Positions 1 through 9,145 of a stretch of DNA of 64,000 bases are shown here, piece after piece. The stretch is from Bradyrhizobium daqingense (lineage in GTDB: Bacteria > Pseudomonadota > Alphaproteobacteria > Rhizobiales > Xanthobacteraceae): the NCBI RefSeq assembly GCF_021044685.1, contig NZ_CP088014.1:6868001-6932000 (forward strand). The letters run 5' to 3'. A program made the translations under genes and the position numbers. The notes beneath the pieces are model-generated. The model was given only the letters and a program-made list of their open reading frames with translations. It searched no databases and was not told the DNA's origin. Positions within the stretch are counted from its first letter, which is position 1; each line of letters starts with the position of its first letter.

Positions 1-108
1 CAAGCCGGGCGGTGACAGCGAGCGTGAGGCACGGTATCGCCGCGCCAGCAAAGAGGTGGCGTTATTCGTGCTATGTCTGGTGCGTGTCATTCGTCCACTT
101 GGTGCCTC

Positions 109-1124
109 GTGAACTCCCCGACCTCCGCCGCAGGCCTGCGCGACGTCCTCTCTCGCGAAATCAAGACCAGTGAGCTCCTGCGGGCGCTTATCGTCGTCGG
201 CCGCTCGTCGCCGCTTACTTCGCCTCGCGCGAGACAGCGCTGCTCAATCTCGGGCTGATCGCGGTCTCGCTGCTCATTCCCGCGCTCAGGCTGCAACTGG
301 CACCGAAAGCGATCGCATGGCACTACCTTGCCATTCTCGTCACCTTTGCCGCTCTCTTCCTCGCAAATCCCATCAAGCCGCTGTTCGTCGTGCTGACGGC
401 GCTCGCCGGCTTCCTTGCCGTGGCCGTGACACGCCAAGGCGAAGGTTTCCGCACGCTCGGCAACTGGGTGTTCATCCCCGCCGTCTATCTCGCCTGCGAG
501 GTGCGGGAGGGCGCGAGTGCCGCGGATGCATTGCGTCATGCCGGCATCATCCTTCTGTCCTCGCCGATCGCACTGGCGCTGGTCTGCGCCATCCGGATCT
601 ATGACCGGCGGCGAGAGGACGGTGATGCGGCCCCGTTCGGGCCGCCCGCGGCCGAGTGGCTTCTGCCCGCGAGCGCGACCGCCATGGCGGTCTTCGCCGC
701 GGCGGCGCTGGTCGAGATGCTCGACCTCGCCCAGGGGCAATGGGTGATGTGGTCGGCCGCAAGCGTGATCGTGGGTGACCTCTCCGCCTCGACCGGCAAG
801 CTGAAGCAGCGCGCGGTCGGCGCGCTCGTCGGCGTGCCGCTCGGCCTCCTCGCCGGCATCGCGCTGCCGCAAAGTCGGATCGGCTACGCGCTCGCGGTGC
901 TTGCGGCCACCCTCACCCTGATCTCGTTCTCTCGCTACGTCGTCGGTTTCGGCCTGCGCTGCTTCTTCATCGCCCTCGCGGCCTCCTTTGCCGGGGGCGC
1001 AAGCGGCATCGCGGAGGAACGCATCGCCAATGTGCTGATCGGCGGCGCGTTCGGTCTCGTCGCGGTGGCCCTGACCGACATCGTGTGGCTGCGCATCGTG
1101 CGGAAGGCGCGGCCCCCGATATGA
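109..1124 (+). pseudogene. FUSC-family-like inner membrane protein, apparent frameshift
   Basis: The long frame at 174-1124 encodes a hydrophobic protein with about eight to ten membrane segments and a C-terminal stretch (VMWSAASVIVGDL, then KLKQRAVGALVGVPLG) that resembles FUSC/aromatic-acid-exporter-like permeases. That frame has no ATG, GTG or TTG between its upstream stop (171) and 390, although residues before 390 are plainly a membrane helix. The missing N-terminus is in the +1 frame (GTG 109 or ATG 73; SAAGLRDVLSREIKTSELLRALIVV). One lost G in the run near 198 would join them as ALIVVGPLVAAYFASRET. I therefore read a one-base deletion or a sequencing error. Start uncertain; substrate unknown. 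Confidence 0.5.
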
Positions 1125-1231
1125 TGCGAAAACAGGCAGTCCGCCGTTCGAATGCGCCAATCTGTCTCGCCTTGCCTCCATGCCAGCGCCAGCCTGATGC
1201 AGTACCTTCAGAGAAAATCTGGGAGGGAATC

Positions 1232-2221
1232 ATGTCCGCAAAACTCGATCGCCGCCGCTTCGTCGCTGCCGGTACAACCGCACTCGCGATGCCTTTCGTC
1301 TCACGCGGCGCTTCGGCGCAAGCCGCGTGGCCCTCGCGGCAGATCCGCATGATTTGCAGCTACCCGGCCGGCGGACAGACCGACCTCCTGGCGCGCGCCT
1401 TTGGCGAATTCATCTCCAAGCAGGTCGGCAAGACCGTCGTCGTCGAGAACAAGCCCGGGGCCTCCGGCGCGATCGGCACGGCGGAAGTCGCCCGTGCGGA
1501 GCCCGACGGCCACACCATCCTATGTTCGATTTCGACCACCTACATCATGAACCGCGTGGTGGTGAAGAATCCGGGCTATGACATGGACCGGGATCTAACC
1601 CTCGTCAGCGTCATTCCCGGCGCCGGCCTCCTGCTGGTCGCGAACCCGAAAACCGGCGTCAAGACGCTGGAGGATTTCGTCGCCTTCGCGCGCAAGAGCG
1701 GCAAGGTCAATTTCGGCACCTACAGTGCCGGGTCCGCCCCGCACATGACGATCAATGAGCTCAACAAGCAATATGGCCTCAACATCGAGCCGGTTCACTA
1801 TCGCGGCGAAGCCCCGATGTGGACGGGAATGCTGGAAGGCACCCTCGATGCGGCAATGGGCAGCTATACGGCCGCGCAATCCGTTCTGCAAAGCGATCGG
1901 GGCACCGTGTTCGCCGTGCATTCCAAGAAGGTCGGCGCCATCCCCGATATCAAGACGCTTCCCGAGCAAGGCGCGACGTCGAAATTCTTCACCGTGAGCG
2001 GCTTCTCGGGCTGGGCGGTGCCGAAGGCGACGCCGCAGCCGATCGTCGACCGGCTGGCCGATCTCTGCGTCGCCGCCAACAACGATCCGAAAGTGAAGGA
2101 GGTTCTCGCCACTTTCGTGCTGGAGCCTGCGATCGGATTCAAGGAAACCAACGAGCTGTATCAGCGCGAGCTGCCGATCTGGATCGAGAGCGCAAAGTCG
2201 CTCGGTCTCGAGCCGGCCTGA
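1232..2221 (+). CDS. Bug-family tripartite tricarboxylate transporter substrate-binding protein
   Basis: Periplasmic solute receptor of 329 residues, the usual length for the Bug/TctC family. ATG 1232 follows a GGGAGG Shine-Dalgarno; the open frame extends further upstream but without a better start. The N-terminus has a twin-arginine-like export signal (RRRFVAAG, then hydrophobic residues, cleavage near ASAQA). Family features are the opening WPSRQIRMICSYPAGGQTD and the ligand-loop KPGASGAIGTAEVARAEPDG. Bug proteins bind carboxylates or amides. No TctA/TctB membrane partners are adjacent, so it is an orphan receptor, as is common in this family. Ligand not predictable. Confidence 0.85.
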   Translation: MSAKLDRRRFVAAGTTALAMPFVSRGASAQAAWPSRQIRMICSYPAGGQTDLLARAFGEFISKQVGKTVVVENKPGASGAIGTAEVARAEPDGHTILCSISTTYIMNRVVVKNPGYDMDRDLTLVSVIPGAGLLLVANPKTGVKTLEDFVAFARKSGKVNFGTYSAGSAPHMTINELNKQYGLNIEPVHYRGEAPMWTGMLEGTLDAAMGSYTAAQSVLQSDRGTVFAVHSKKVGAIPDIKTLPEQGATSKFFTVSGFSGWAVPKATPQPIVDRLADLCVAANNDPKVKEVLATFVLEPAIGFKETNELYQRELPIWIESAKSLGLEPA

Positions 2222-2362
2222 CCTCGAGGCACGGCGCAGCGCGCCGGTGTGCCTTCGCGGCCCGACGTCCGGCCAAAGCCTACTGTCGAAAGCACGTTTT
2301 CCCGTTATGATTGTGCGATCGCTGCCGGAACGCCGAGCGACGCGGACAGGAAGGCCGAGCGC

Positions 2363-2788
2363 ATGACACCAGATGCCGTCGCCGTCGCCGTTATGATCAT
2401 CCTGCTCTTTCCGATGAGCTATTTCACGCTTGCCTCGCCCGCCTTTCTGCTGGTCAGGCTCGATATCCAGCCCGTCGCCCAGCTGTTGCGCGGAATGTTC
2501 AACGCCCATTTTCTGGTGATGCGCGTCGCCGGCGTCATCGGGACGGTGGCTTTGCTGCTCGAGGGCCGCCTGATGGCCGCGATTGGCGTTGGCCTGATCG
2601 CAGCCATTGCGATCTGGGGTCGCCCTTGGTTCATGCGGCGGATGGACGACCAGCTCAGCGCGAGGGACGCCGGTGATTCTGAAGCCCCGCGTCGGCTGCG
2701 CCAGCTGCACTGGAGCGGGATGCTCGGAAACGCGGTGCTGCTGGTCGTTCTCGTGGCGAGCATTCCCTACATGGCCGCGTCGGCTTGA
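2363..2788 (+). CDS. Small integral membrane protein of unknown function
   Basis: A 141-residue protein starting at ATG 2363; the frame is open from 2249, but the upstream part has no coding character. Four hydrophobic segments are visible, at about residues 5-27, 48-66, 68-86 and 112-135, with a charged loop (RRMDDQLSARDAGDSEAPRRLRQLHW) before the last. I do not recognise a characterised family. It lies 141 bp after the Bug protein on the same strand and converges with the AraC gene. Function unknown; an inner membrane location is the only inference. Confidence 0.6.
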   Translation: MTPDAVAVAVMIILLFPMSYFTLASPAFLLVRLDIQPVAQLLRGMFNAHFLVMRVAGVIGTVALLLEGRLMAAIGVGLIAAIAIWGRPWFMRRMDDQLSARDAGDSEAPRRLRQLHWSGMLGNAVLLVVLVASIPYMAASA

Positions 2789-2854
2789 GAGAGATCATTG
2801 CAGTCGCCGGCACGTGACAGGCCCCTGTCGACGCCTCGGCCGCGGCGCGCCAGC

Positions 2855-3823
2855 CTAATGCTCGTTCGAGCTCGCTGCGCCCTGCTGCGCCTTGTGAATC
2901 GAGGACGGCACCACGCCGAAATATTTCCGGAATACGCGGCTGAAATGCGATGAGCTGGAGAAGCCCCAGGAGAACGCGACGTCGGTGATGGTCTTGCCGG
3001 CGTGAGCCTCTAATTCCTGACGACAATTCTGCAAGCGCGCCTGCCAGATGTAGTCGCTCACCGTGGTGCCGCGCTCGGAGAACAGCATGTGCAGATAGCG
3101 CTTGGAGCAGCCGAGCTCGGCCGAGATCTGGTCGATGCACAGATCCGGATCGCGCAGGTGCTCGCGGATGAAGAACTGCGCACGCACATACATCGCCTCC
3201 GGCCCGACACGATCGAACATCGTGTCGGCCTCGCGCAACGGCAGCAGCAGGAGGTCGATCAGCGAATCGGCAACGCCCACCGCGCTGTTCGCCGAGAGTT
3301 TTGCCGCCTCGTCGAAGGTGGCGTGGACGAAATCATGGGCGATCCGGCCCGTCCCGGTCTTCGCCGACAATTTGCACGCCGGCATCCGCTGCGACGGGAA
3401 TCCTCGGTCTCGCAGCAGCGCCTTCGGCACGATCACGACGTCGTGACGCGTGAAGGCGGGACTGATGATCGAATGCGGGCAGGAGACGTCATAGGCGATG
3501 ATGTCGCCCGGATTGATTTCGATGTGGCGGCCTTCCTGCTCGAAATAGGACACGCCGTAGGTCTGGAAGTGGATCTTGATGTAAGGGTGTTCATTGGCCT
3601 TCGCCCGCGCCAGCGTGTGCGCGATGCGATGTTGGCTGACCTCGATCTGGCAGAGCTTCAGGCGCGAGACCGTCGTGTAGTCGATACGCCCCTCGAGGGA
3701 AGACGCCTCCAGCGGATCGACGTCGAAATGCCCACACAGGCTCGTCAGCCCGTCGATCCAACTCTGGATCTGGCGCTTCGGCGTCATTCCGGTCGTCGAG
3801 AGCGTATGAATTGTGTCGGACAT
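2855..3823 (-). CDS. AraC-family transcriptional regulator
   Basis: A 322-residue regulator from ATG 3823 (an in-frame GTG at 3835 would add four residues). The N-terminal ~200 residues form an AraC-binding-like/cupin sensor (NPGDIIAYDVSCPHSIISP). The C-terminal ~100 residues carry two helix-turn-helix motifs (LCIDQISAELGCSKRYLHMLF and ITDVAFSWGFSSSSHFSRVF) with the AraC signature FRKYFGVVPS. It is transcribed away from xoxF across a 513-bp spacer. That position makes it a candidate regulator of the methanol-oxidation genes, but nothing in the sequence proves this. Effector unknown. Confidence 0.88.
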   Translation of the reverse strand: MSDTIHTLSTTGMTPKRQIQSWIDGLTSLCGHFDVDPLEASSLEGRIDYTTVSRLKLCQIEVSQHRIAHTLARAKANEHPYIKIHFQTYGVSYFEQEGRHIEINPGDIIAYDVSCPHSIISPAFTRHDVVIVPKALLRDRGFPSQRMPACKLSAKTGTGRIAHDFVHATFDEAAKLSANSAVGVADSLIDLLLLPLREADTMFDRVGPEAMYVRAQFFIREHLRDPDLCIDQISAELGCSKRYLHMLFSERGTTVSDYIWQARLQNCRQELEAHAGKTITDVAFSWGFSSSSHFSRVFRKYFGVVPSSIHKAQQGAASSNEH

Positions 3824-4336
3824 TAATCCAGCCACTGGTTTGACCCGGAGATTCGACGCGAATCGCGACCAGCGCTGCCGGAGCCCTCAGCCGTGATTGC
3901 GTGACGTTTACCTCGAATTTGAGCGGTCTTTTGCAACGTGCGCCATCGCTCCATTGCCGCCCTTGAAAGTTAATCCTCCCCCTTAGTTGCAGCGCCGTCA
4001 AGGGGAACCTGAGCGTTGAGACGGCCCCGCAGCAGCACGGAAGCCGCTGAATTCGCTACTGCAAAATCAAAATCTTCGTCTCCGTGCGCTGTCAAGCAAA
4101 CCGGGTTCTCTCTTGGGCAAGTTTCCCGTTGACGAAGTGGTTAGGGATTGCGGCAGGAACAACAAGAACGGGCCGCTCCAACATGTGGACCCGTGGCTCT
4201 CATCAGGAGGAGGAAACAGCACAGCATCGTTTCTGGTCCCAATCGTGACCGCCCTGCACGAGCAGACGCCGGACGAGAAGCCCGGTGATTGAGCAATGCT
4301 TCGGAAACAATAAACGAGACCAACGGAGGAATAACT
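3824..4336. promoter_or_regulatory. Divergent intergenic region between araC-type gene and xoxF
   Basis: 513 bp without a convincing coding frame. It must hold the promoters of both the AraC gene and xoxF. The only firm elements are the xoxF Shine-Dalgarno (GGAGGA at 4325-4330) and a purine-rich stretch (caggaggaggaaac) near 4205. I could not identify a clear -35/-10 pair or a sigma-54 site: a TGG...TTGC resemblance near 4138 has the wrong spacing. Confidence 0.4.
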
Positions 4337-6142
4337 ATGCGCAAGGTGCTACTGGCGACCTGTCTTGGTTCGGCGGCGGCTCTCGCCGTCGGCAGCGCTT
4401 CAGCCAATGACGAGTTGATCAAGATGTCGCAGAACCCGAAAGACTGGGTGATGCCGGCGGGCGACTACGCCAATACCCGCTATTCGAAGCTAAACCAAAT
4501 CAACGCACAGAATGTCGGGAAACTCCAAGTTGCCTGGACCTTCTCGACCGGCGTGCTGCGTGGCCACGAAGGCGGCCCGCTGATCATCGGCAACATGATG
4601 TACGTCCACACGCCGTTCCCGAACAAGGTCTACGCCATTGACCTTTCGCAGGAGAACAAGATCGTTTGGAAATACGAGCCCAAGCAGGATCCTAACGTCA
4701 TCCCAGTCATGTGCTGCGATACCGTCAACCGCGGCTTGTCCTATGGCGACGGCAAGATCATCCTGCATCAGGCCGACACCAATCTGGTGGCGCTGGACGC
4801 GAAGACCGGTCAGGTGGCCTGGTCAGCCACCAACGGCAATCCGGCAAAGGGCGAAACCGGTACGTCTTCCGCGTTGGTCGTCAAGGACAAGGTCCTGGTC
4901 GGCATCTCCGGCGGCGAATTCGGCGTGCAGTGCCATGTCACCGCATACGACCTCAAATCCGGCAAGCAGGTCTGGCGCGCCTATTCCACAGGTCCGGACG
5001 ATCAGATCAAGGTCGATCCCGCCAAGACGATGTCGCTCGGCAAACCAGTCGGCCCGGACTCTTCGTTGAAGAGCTGGCAGGGCGATCAGTGGAAGATCGG
5101 CGGCGGCTGCACCTGGGGCTGGATCTCCTACGATCCCGCTCTGAACCTCGTCTATTACGGGTCGGGCAATCCTTCGACCTGGAATCCGAAGCAGCGTCCC
5201 GGCGACAACAAATGGTCGATGGCGATCTTCGCACGCGATGCCGACACCGGCATGGCGAAGTGGGTCTACCAGATGACGCCCCACGACGAATGGGACTATG
5301 ACGGCGTGAACGAAATGATCCTCAGCGACCAGCAGATCAACGGTCAGAACCGCAAGCTGCTGACGCACTTCGACCGCAACGGTCTCGCCTACACCATGGA
5401 CCGTGAGAGCGGCGAACTTTTAGTTGCCGAGAAGTACGATCCCAAAGTGAACTGGACGAGCGGCGTCGACATGGACAAGAACTCGCCGACCTATGGCCGT
5501 CCCAAGGTCGTCGCACAATACTCGACCGAGCACGGCGGAGAGGACAAGAACACGAAGGGCATCTGCCCGGCCGCGCTCGGCACCAAGGACCAGCAGCCGG
5601 CGGCCTACTCGCCGGACACTCAGCTGTTCTACGTTCCGACCAACCACGTCTGCATGGACTACGAGCCGTTCAAGGTGAGCTACACCGCAGGCCAGCCCTA
5701 TGTAGGGGCGACGCTTTCGATGTACCCGCCCCAGGGTGAAAGCCACATGGGCAACTTCATCGCCTGGGACAACAAGACCGGCAAGATCGTCTGGTCGAAC
5801 AAGGAGCAGTTCTCGGTCTGGTCGGGTGCGCTCGCAACGGCAGGCGGCGTGGTGTTCTACGGCACGCTCGAAGGCTACCTGAAGGCGGTCGATGCCAAGT
5901 CCGGCAAGGAGCTCTACAAGTTCAAGACTCCCTCCGGCATCATCGGCAACGTCACCACCTATGAGAATAATGGCAAGCAGTACATCGCCATCCTCTCCGG
6001 CGTGGGTGGCTGGGCCGGCATCGGTCTGGCGGCAGGTCTGACCGATCCGACCGCCGGTCTCGGCGCCGTCGGCGGCTACGCGGCCCTCAGCAACTACACG
6101 GCGCTCGGCGGCACGCTGACCGTGTTCTCGCTGCCGAACTAG
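4337..6142 (+). CDS. xoxF: Lanthanide-type PQQ-dependent methanol dehydrogenase XoxF
   Basis: Periplasmic quinoprotein of 601 residues that oxidises methanol to formaldehyde or formate and passes electrons to a cytochrome c. ATG 4337 follows GGAGGA; the first ~23 residues are a Sec signal (MRKVLLATCLGSAAALAVGS...SAN). Eight-bladed propeller motifs are present. The vicinal Cys pair that covers PQQ is C126-C127 (VMCCDTVNRG), and the PQQ/metal region has GGEFGV and GCTWGWISYDP. WDYDG gives D320-Y-D322; the extra Asp two residues after the catalytic one is the accepted mark of lanthanide-binding XoxF rather than calcium MxaF. Electron acceptor and formaldehyde-handling genes follow directly. No xoxJ or mxa genes are in the window. 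Confidence 0.95.
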   Translation: MRKVLLATCLGSAAALAVGSASANDELIKMSQNPKDWVMPAGDYANTRYSKLNQINAQNVGKLQVAWTFSTGVLRGHEGGPLIIGNMMYVHTPFPNKVYAIDLSQENKIVWKYEPKQDPNVIPVMCCDTVNRGLSYGDGKIILHQADTNLVALDAKTGQVAWSATNGNPAKGETGTSSALVVKDKVLVGISGGEFGVQCHVTAYDLKSGKQVWRAYSTGPDDQIKVDPAKTMSLGKPVGPDSSLKSWQGDQWKIGGGCTWGWISYDPALNLVYYGSGNPSTWNPKQRPGDNKWSMAIFARDADTGMAKWVYQMTPHDEWDYDGVNEMILSDQQINGQNRKLLTHFDRNGLAYTMDRESGELLVAEKYDPKVNWTSGVDMDKNSPTYGRPKVVAQYSTEHGGEDKNTKGICPAALGTKDQQPAAYSPDTQLFYVPTNHVCMDYEPFKVSYTAGQPYVGATLSMYPPQGESHMGNFIAWDNKTGKIVWSNKEQFSVWSGALATAGGVVFYGTLEGYLKAVDAKSGKELYKFKTPSGIIGNVTTYENNGKQYIAILSGVGGWAGIGLAAGLTDPTAGLGAVGGYAALSNYTALGGTLTVFSLPN

Positions 6143-6224
6143 GCCTCGCTCAGCATCGCTCCGGCGCGTGGATCCACTCCACGCGCCGGCTCGTCTCCAC
6201 CGAACGCCTTCCGAGGACAATCTC

Positions 6225-6749
6225 TTGCGTAAAATCTGCTCTGTCATTGCTGTGATGATGATCTTCGTTGCGTCCGGAGGAACCGCGGTCGCAGAGGGTC
6301 CGGGCGACCCGGCCGCTGTGAAGAAGGAAGACGACGGAAAGTGGCTCGATAAGGACGGAAACCCGACCTACAAGATTTCGGCCGACGGCACCGTGGACTG
6401 GTTCACTTATTCCGGATACCGCCGTTACCATTCCGACTGCCACGTCTGCCATGGCCCGGACGGCATGGGCTCCACCTACGCGCCGGCGCTGAAGGATTCC
6501 GTCAAGAGCATGAGCTATGGCGACTTCCTCGGCGTGGTCGCGTCCGGTCGCAAGAACATGTCGGCGGGGCAGGAAAACGTCATGCCGGCCTTCGGCGACA
6601 ACCCGAACGTCGCCTGCTACATGGACGATCTCTACGTCTATTTGCGCGCCCGCTCCACCGAAGCCTTGGGCCGGCAGCGTCCCGCCAAGAAGGAAGACAA
6701 GGCAGAGGCCTACACCAAGGCCGAAGACGCCTGCATGGGCAACAAATGA
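6225..6749 (+). CDS. xoxG: c-type cytochrome, XoxF electron acceptor (XoxG-like)
   Basis: A 174-residue exported monohaem cytochrome c. I place the start at TTG 6225: a GAGGA Shine-Dalgarno lies about 8 bases upstream and the following residues (RKICSVIAVMMIFVASGGTAVA) are a clean signal peptide, whereas the ATG at 6168 adds an unlikely Arg/Pro leader. The haem motif is CHVCH, and NVMPAFGDNPNV supplies a likely axial Met. The charged Lys/Glu-rich tail is typical of soluble periplasmic carriers. It begins 82 bp after xoxF in the same orientation. The role as XoxF acceptor is inferred from position and family. Confidence 0.85.
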   Translation: MRKICSVIAVMMIFVASGGTAVAEGPGDPAAVKKEDDGKWLDKDGNPTYKISADGTVDWFTYSGYRRYHSDCHVCHGPDGMGSTYAPALKDSVKSMSYGDFLGVVASGRKNMSAGQENVMPAFGDNPNVACYMDDLYVYLRARSTEALGRQRPAKKEDKAEAYTKAEDACMGNK

Positions 6750-6809
6750 ACGTGGCCAGGGCTGCCGAGACGACGTCCTGGCATTCTACGAGGATCTGAG
6801 GAGTTACCG

Positions 6810-7919
6810 ATGAAGACACGCGCCGCCGTCGCTTTCGAAGCCAAGAAGCCGCTCGAGATCGTCGAGGTCGACCTGGAAGGTCCGAAGTCCGGCGAAGTCC
6901 TGGTTGAGATCAAGGCCACGGGCATCTGCCATACCGACGCCTATACGCTCGACGGCTTCGACAGCGAAGGCATCTTCCCATCCATCCTGGGCCATGAAGG
7001 CGCCGGCATCATCCGGGAGATCGGTCCCGGCGTGACCTCGGTGAAGCCGGGCGACCACGTCATCCCGCTCTACACGCCGGAATGCCGGCAGTGCAAAAGC
7101 TGCCTCAGCCAGAAGACCAATCTCTGCACCGCGATCCGCGCGACGCAAGGCAAGGGCGTGATGCCTGACGGCACCAGCCGGTTCTCCTACAAGGGCAAGC
7201 CGATCTACCACTACATGGGCTGCTCGACCTTCTCGAACTTCACCGTGCTGCCGGAGATCGCGGTCGCCAAGATCCGCGAGGACGCGCCGTTCGACAAGAG
7301 CTGCTACATCGGATGCGGCGTGACCACCGGCGTCGGCGCCGTCGTCAACACTGCGAAGGTCGAGCCGGGCTCCAACGTGGTCGTGTTCGGCCTCGGCGGC
7401 ATCGGGCTCAACGTGATCCAGGGTGCCAAGATGGCGGGCGCCGACAAGATCATCGGCGTCGACATCAACGATTCCAAGGAGGATTGGGGCAAGCGGTTCG
7501 GCATGACCCACTTCGTCAACCCGAAGAAGGTCACCGGCGACATCGTCCAGCACCTCGTCGGCCTCACCGACGGCGGCGCCGACTACACCTTCGACTGCAC
7601 CGGCAACACCACGGTGATGCGCCAGGCGCTGGAAGCCTGCCATCGCGGCTGGGGCACCTCGATCATCATCGGCGTCGCCGAGGCCGGCAAGGAGATTGCA
7701 ACCCGCCCGTTCCAGCTCGTCACCGGGCGCAACTGGCGCGGCACCGCCTTCGGCGGCGCGCGCGGACGCACGGACGTGCCGAAGATCGTCGACTGGTACA
7801 TGAACGGGAAGATCCAGATCGATCCGATGATCACCCACGTGCTCAAGCTCGATGAGATCAACAAGGGATTTGACCTCATGCACGAGGGCAAATCCATCCG
7901 TTCCGTCGTCGTGTTCTAG
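6810..7919 (+). CDS. flhA: S-(hydroxymethyl)glutathione dehydrogenase / class III alcohol dehydrogenase
   Basis: Cytoplasmic zinc- and NAD-dependent medium-chain dehydrogenase of 369 residues, full length for class III ADH. It oxidises S-hydroxymethylglutathione to S-formylglutathione. Visible are the catalytic-zinc ligands (TGICHTDAYTLDG, LGHEGAG), the four-Cys structural-zinc lobe (ECRQCKSCLSQKTNLC) and the dinucleotide-binding VFGLGGIGLNVIQGAK. ATG 6810 has GAGGAG upstream. It follows the cytochrome by 60 bp and precedes gfa, so the run xoxF-cytochrome-flhA-gfa takes methanol through glutathione-bound formaldehyde. The symbol adhC is also used. Confidence 0.95.
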   Translation: MKTRAAVAFEAKKPLEIVEVDLEGPKSGEVLVEIKATGICHTDAYTLDGFDSEGIFPSILGHEGAGIIREIGPGVTSVKPGDHVIPLYTPECRQCKSCLSQKTNLCTAIRATQGKGVMPDGTSRFSYKGKPIYHYMGCSTFSNFTVLPEIAVAKIREDAPFDKSCYIGCGVTTGVGAVVNTAKVEPGSNVVVFGLGGIGLNVIQGAKMAGADKIIGVDINDSKEDWGKRFGMTHFVNPKKVTGDIVQHLVGLTDGGADYTFDCTGNTTVMRQALEACHRGWGTSIIIGVAEAGKEIATRPFQLVTGRNWRGTAFGGARGRTDVPKIVDWYMNGKIQIDPMITHVLKLDEINKGFDLMHEGKSIRSVVVF

Positions 7920-7952
7920 CTCGAAAGCCATCACACCAAGGAGGATCGACCC

Positions 7953-8516
7953 ATGACTGTTGCACTCCATCCATCGATCGACAACGGCCTCAAACAGGGC
8001 AGCGGCAGCTTCGCTGGCGGCACGCTGGTCTGCAAATGCTCGGACCATCCGGTCAAGGTCGGCATCAAGGGCGACGTCGCGCACAACCACGCTTGTGGCT
8101 GCACCAAGTGCTGGAAGCCGCAAGGCGCGACCTTCTCGGTCGTCGCCGTGGTGCCGCGTCAGAACGTCTCGGTGCTCGAGAACGGCGACAAGCTTGAGAT
8201 CGTCGATGCGTCCGCGGTGATCCAGCGCTATGCCTGCAAGGCCTGCGGCACGCACATGTATGGCCGCATCGAGAACAAGGGCCATCCGTTCTACGGCCTC
8301 GACTTCATCCATCCCGAGTTGTTCCAGGAGCAGGGCTCGCAGGCGCCGCAATTCGCCGCCTTCGTCTCCTCGGTGATCGAATCGGGCGTCAAGCCGGAGC
8401 AAATGGCGGGCATCCGTTCGCGGCTGAAGGAGATCGGGCTGGAGCCCTATGACTGCCTGTCGCCGGCACTGATGGACGCGATCGCGACCCACGTGGCAAA
8501 AGCCAAGGCCGCCTAG
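7953..8516 (+). CDS. gfa: S-(hydroxymethyl)glutathione synthase (formaldehyde-activating, Gfa)
   Basis: A 187-residue zinc protein that promotes condensation of formaldehyde with glutathione, feeding the dehydrogenase encoded 33 bp upstream. ATG 7953 follows AAGGAGG. Zinc-binding cysteines are in LVCKCSDHP, HACGCTKCWKPQG and YACKACGTHMYGR, the pattern of the Gfa/CENP-V fold. Length and all metal motifs are normal. It is probably the last gene of the transcript starting at xoxF. How far it works as an enzyme rather than as a glutathione carrier is debated for the family. Confidence 0.93.
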   Translation: MTVALHPSIDNGLKQGSGSFAGGTLVCKCSDHPVKVGIKGDVAHNHACGCTKCWKPQGATFSVVAVVPRQNVSVLENGDKLEIVDASAVIQRYACKACGTHMYGRIENKGHPFYGLDFIHPELFQEQGSQAPQFAAFVSSVIESGVKPEQMAGIRSRLKEIGLEPYDCLSPALMDAIATHVAKAKAA

Positions 8517-9145
8517 GAAGGCCACTCGGGTGGGGCCATCGAGCCTCCGCCACGCTTCAATCCGCTCGCTGGCGCCGACCACCGCCAGCGAGCCGGATCG
8601 GTCTCCGTCCGGGGACCTTCGCGGCGATGCTGCCGCCTCTGCACCACGCATATGTGAGGACCATCAGCTCCTCAGTCCTGGTCTCTGAATGACTGCGCAG
8701 GATCGTCGGCTTCCTGTTGAAGCTCCCGGTGCCTGCGTTCTCCCTCCCTCGACTGAGGCATCCTGCTTCGTCCGTGCAGTGCTCCTGCCGGACGAAGCTT
8801 TTTTGATTGCGCCACGCATCGCAAGCGCGCGGCATGCCGCCGCGCCCTGCTTTTGACAAACCATGGATGCAATCTTTTCCCGGTGAACACTCGGCTGTGA
8901 ACGCCGAGCCGGAGCGATCTCTGCTACGATCGCGCCGTCACGATGCCGCGCGAAGTTCAATCAATCAAGAACAACAACGGGAGGTATCGAGCACATCCAG
9001 ACATCGCCAATAGCGTTCCTGCCCCCTTTCGGGATTTGCCCGCGCGGGATGACGGCGGAATGCGGCGGAGACGACGCACGAACCGTCGCCGGCCAGCGTC
9101 GGCGCAATTTCAATTTGGCATGCTTATGAAGAGCGAGGGACGATC
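8517..9145. other. Intergenic region between gfa and iorA-like gene
   Basis: 629 bp. Apart from the hairpin at 8565-8592 I see no convincing gene. The short open frames (for example 8943-9149 +) have Arg-rich shadow composition and no ribosome site. The promoter of the molybdenum-hydroxylase genes must lie here, with GAGGGACGATC just before ATG 9146. Confidence 0.4.
8565..8592 (+). terminator. Hairpin downstream of gfa
   Basis: CTCGCTGGCG (8565-8574) pairs perfectly with CGCCAGCGAG (8583-8592) across an 8-base loop, 49 bp after the gfa stop. There is no T tract, so intrinsic termination is possible but unproved. Confidence 0.4.

Noticed and set aside
87..1181. Long minus-strand open frame opposite the FUSC-like gene
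   Set aside because: Its translation is rich in Arg, Asp, Gly and His in the pattern of an antisense shadow; the plus strand encodes clear membrane helices.
4128..4150. Possible sigma-54 promoter before xoxF (TGG...TTGC)
   Set aside because: Spacing between the two elements is one base too short and the -24 box is poor.
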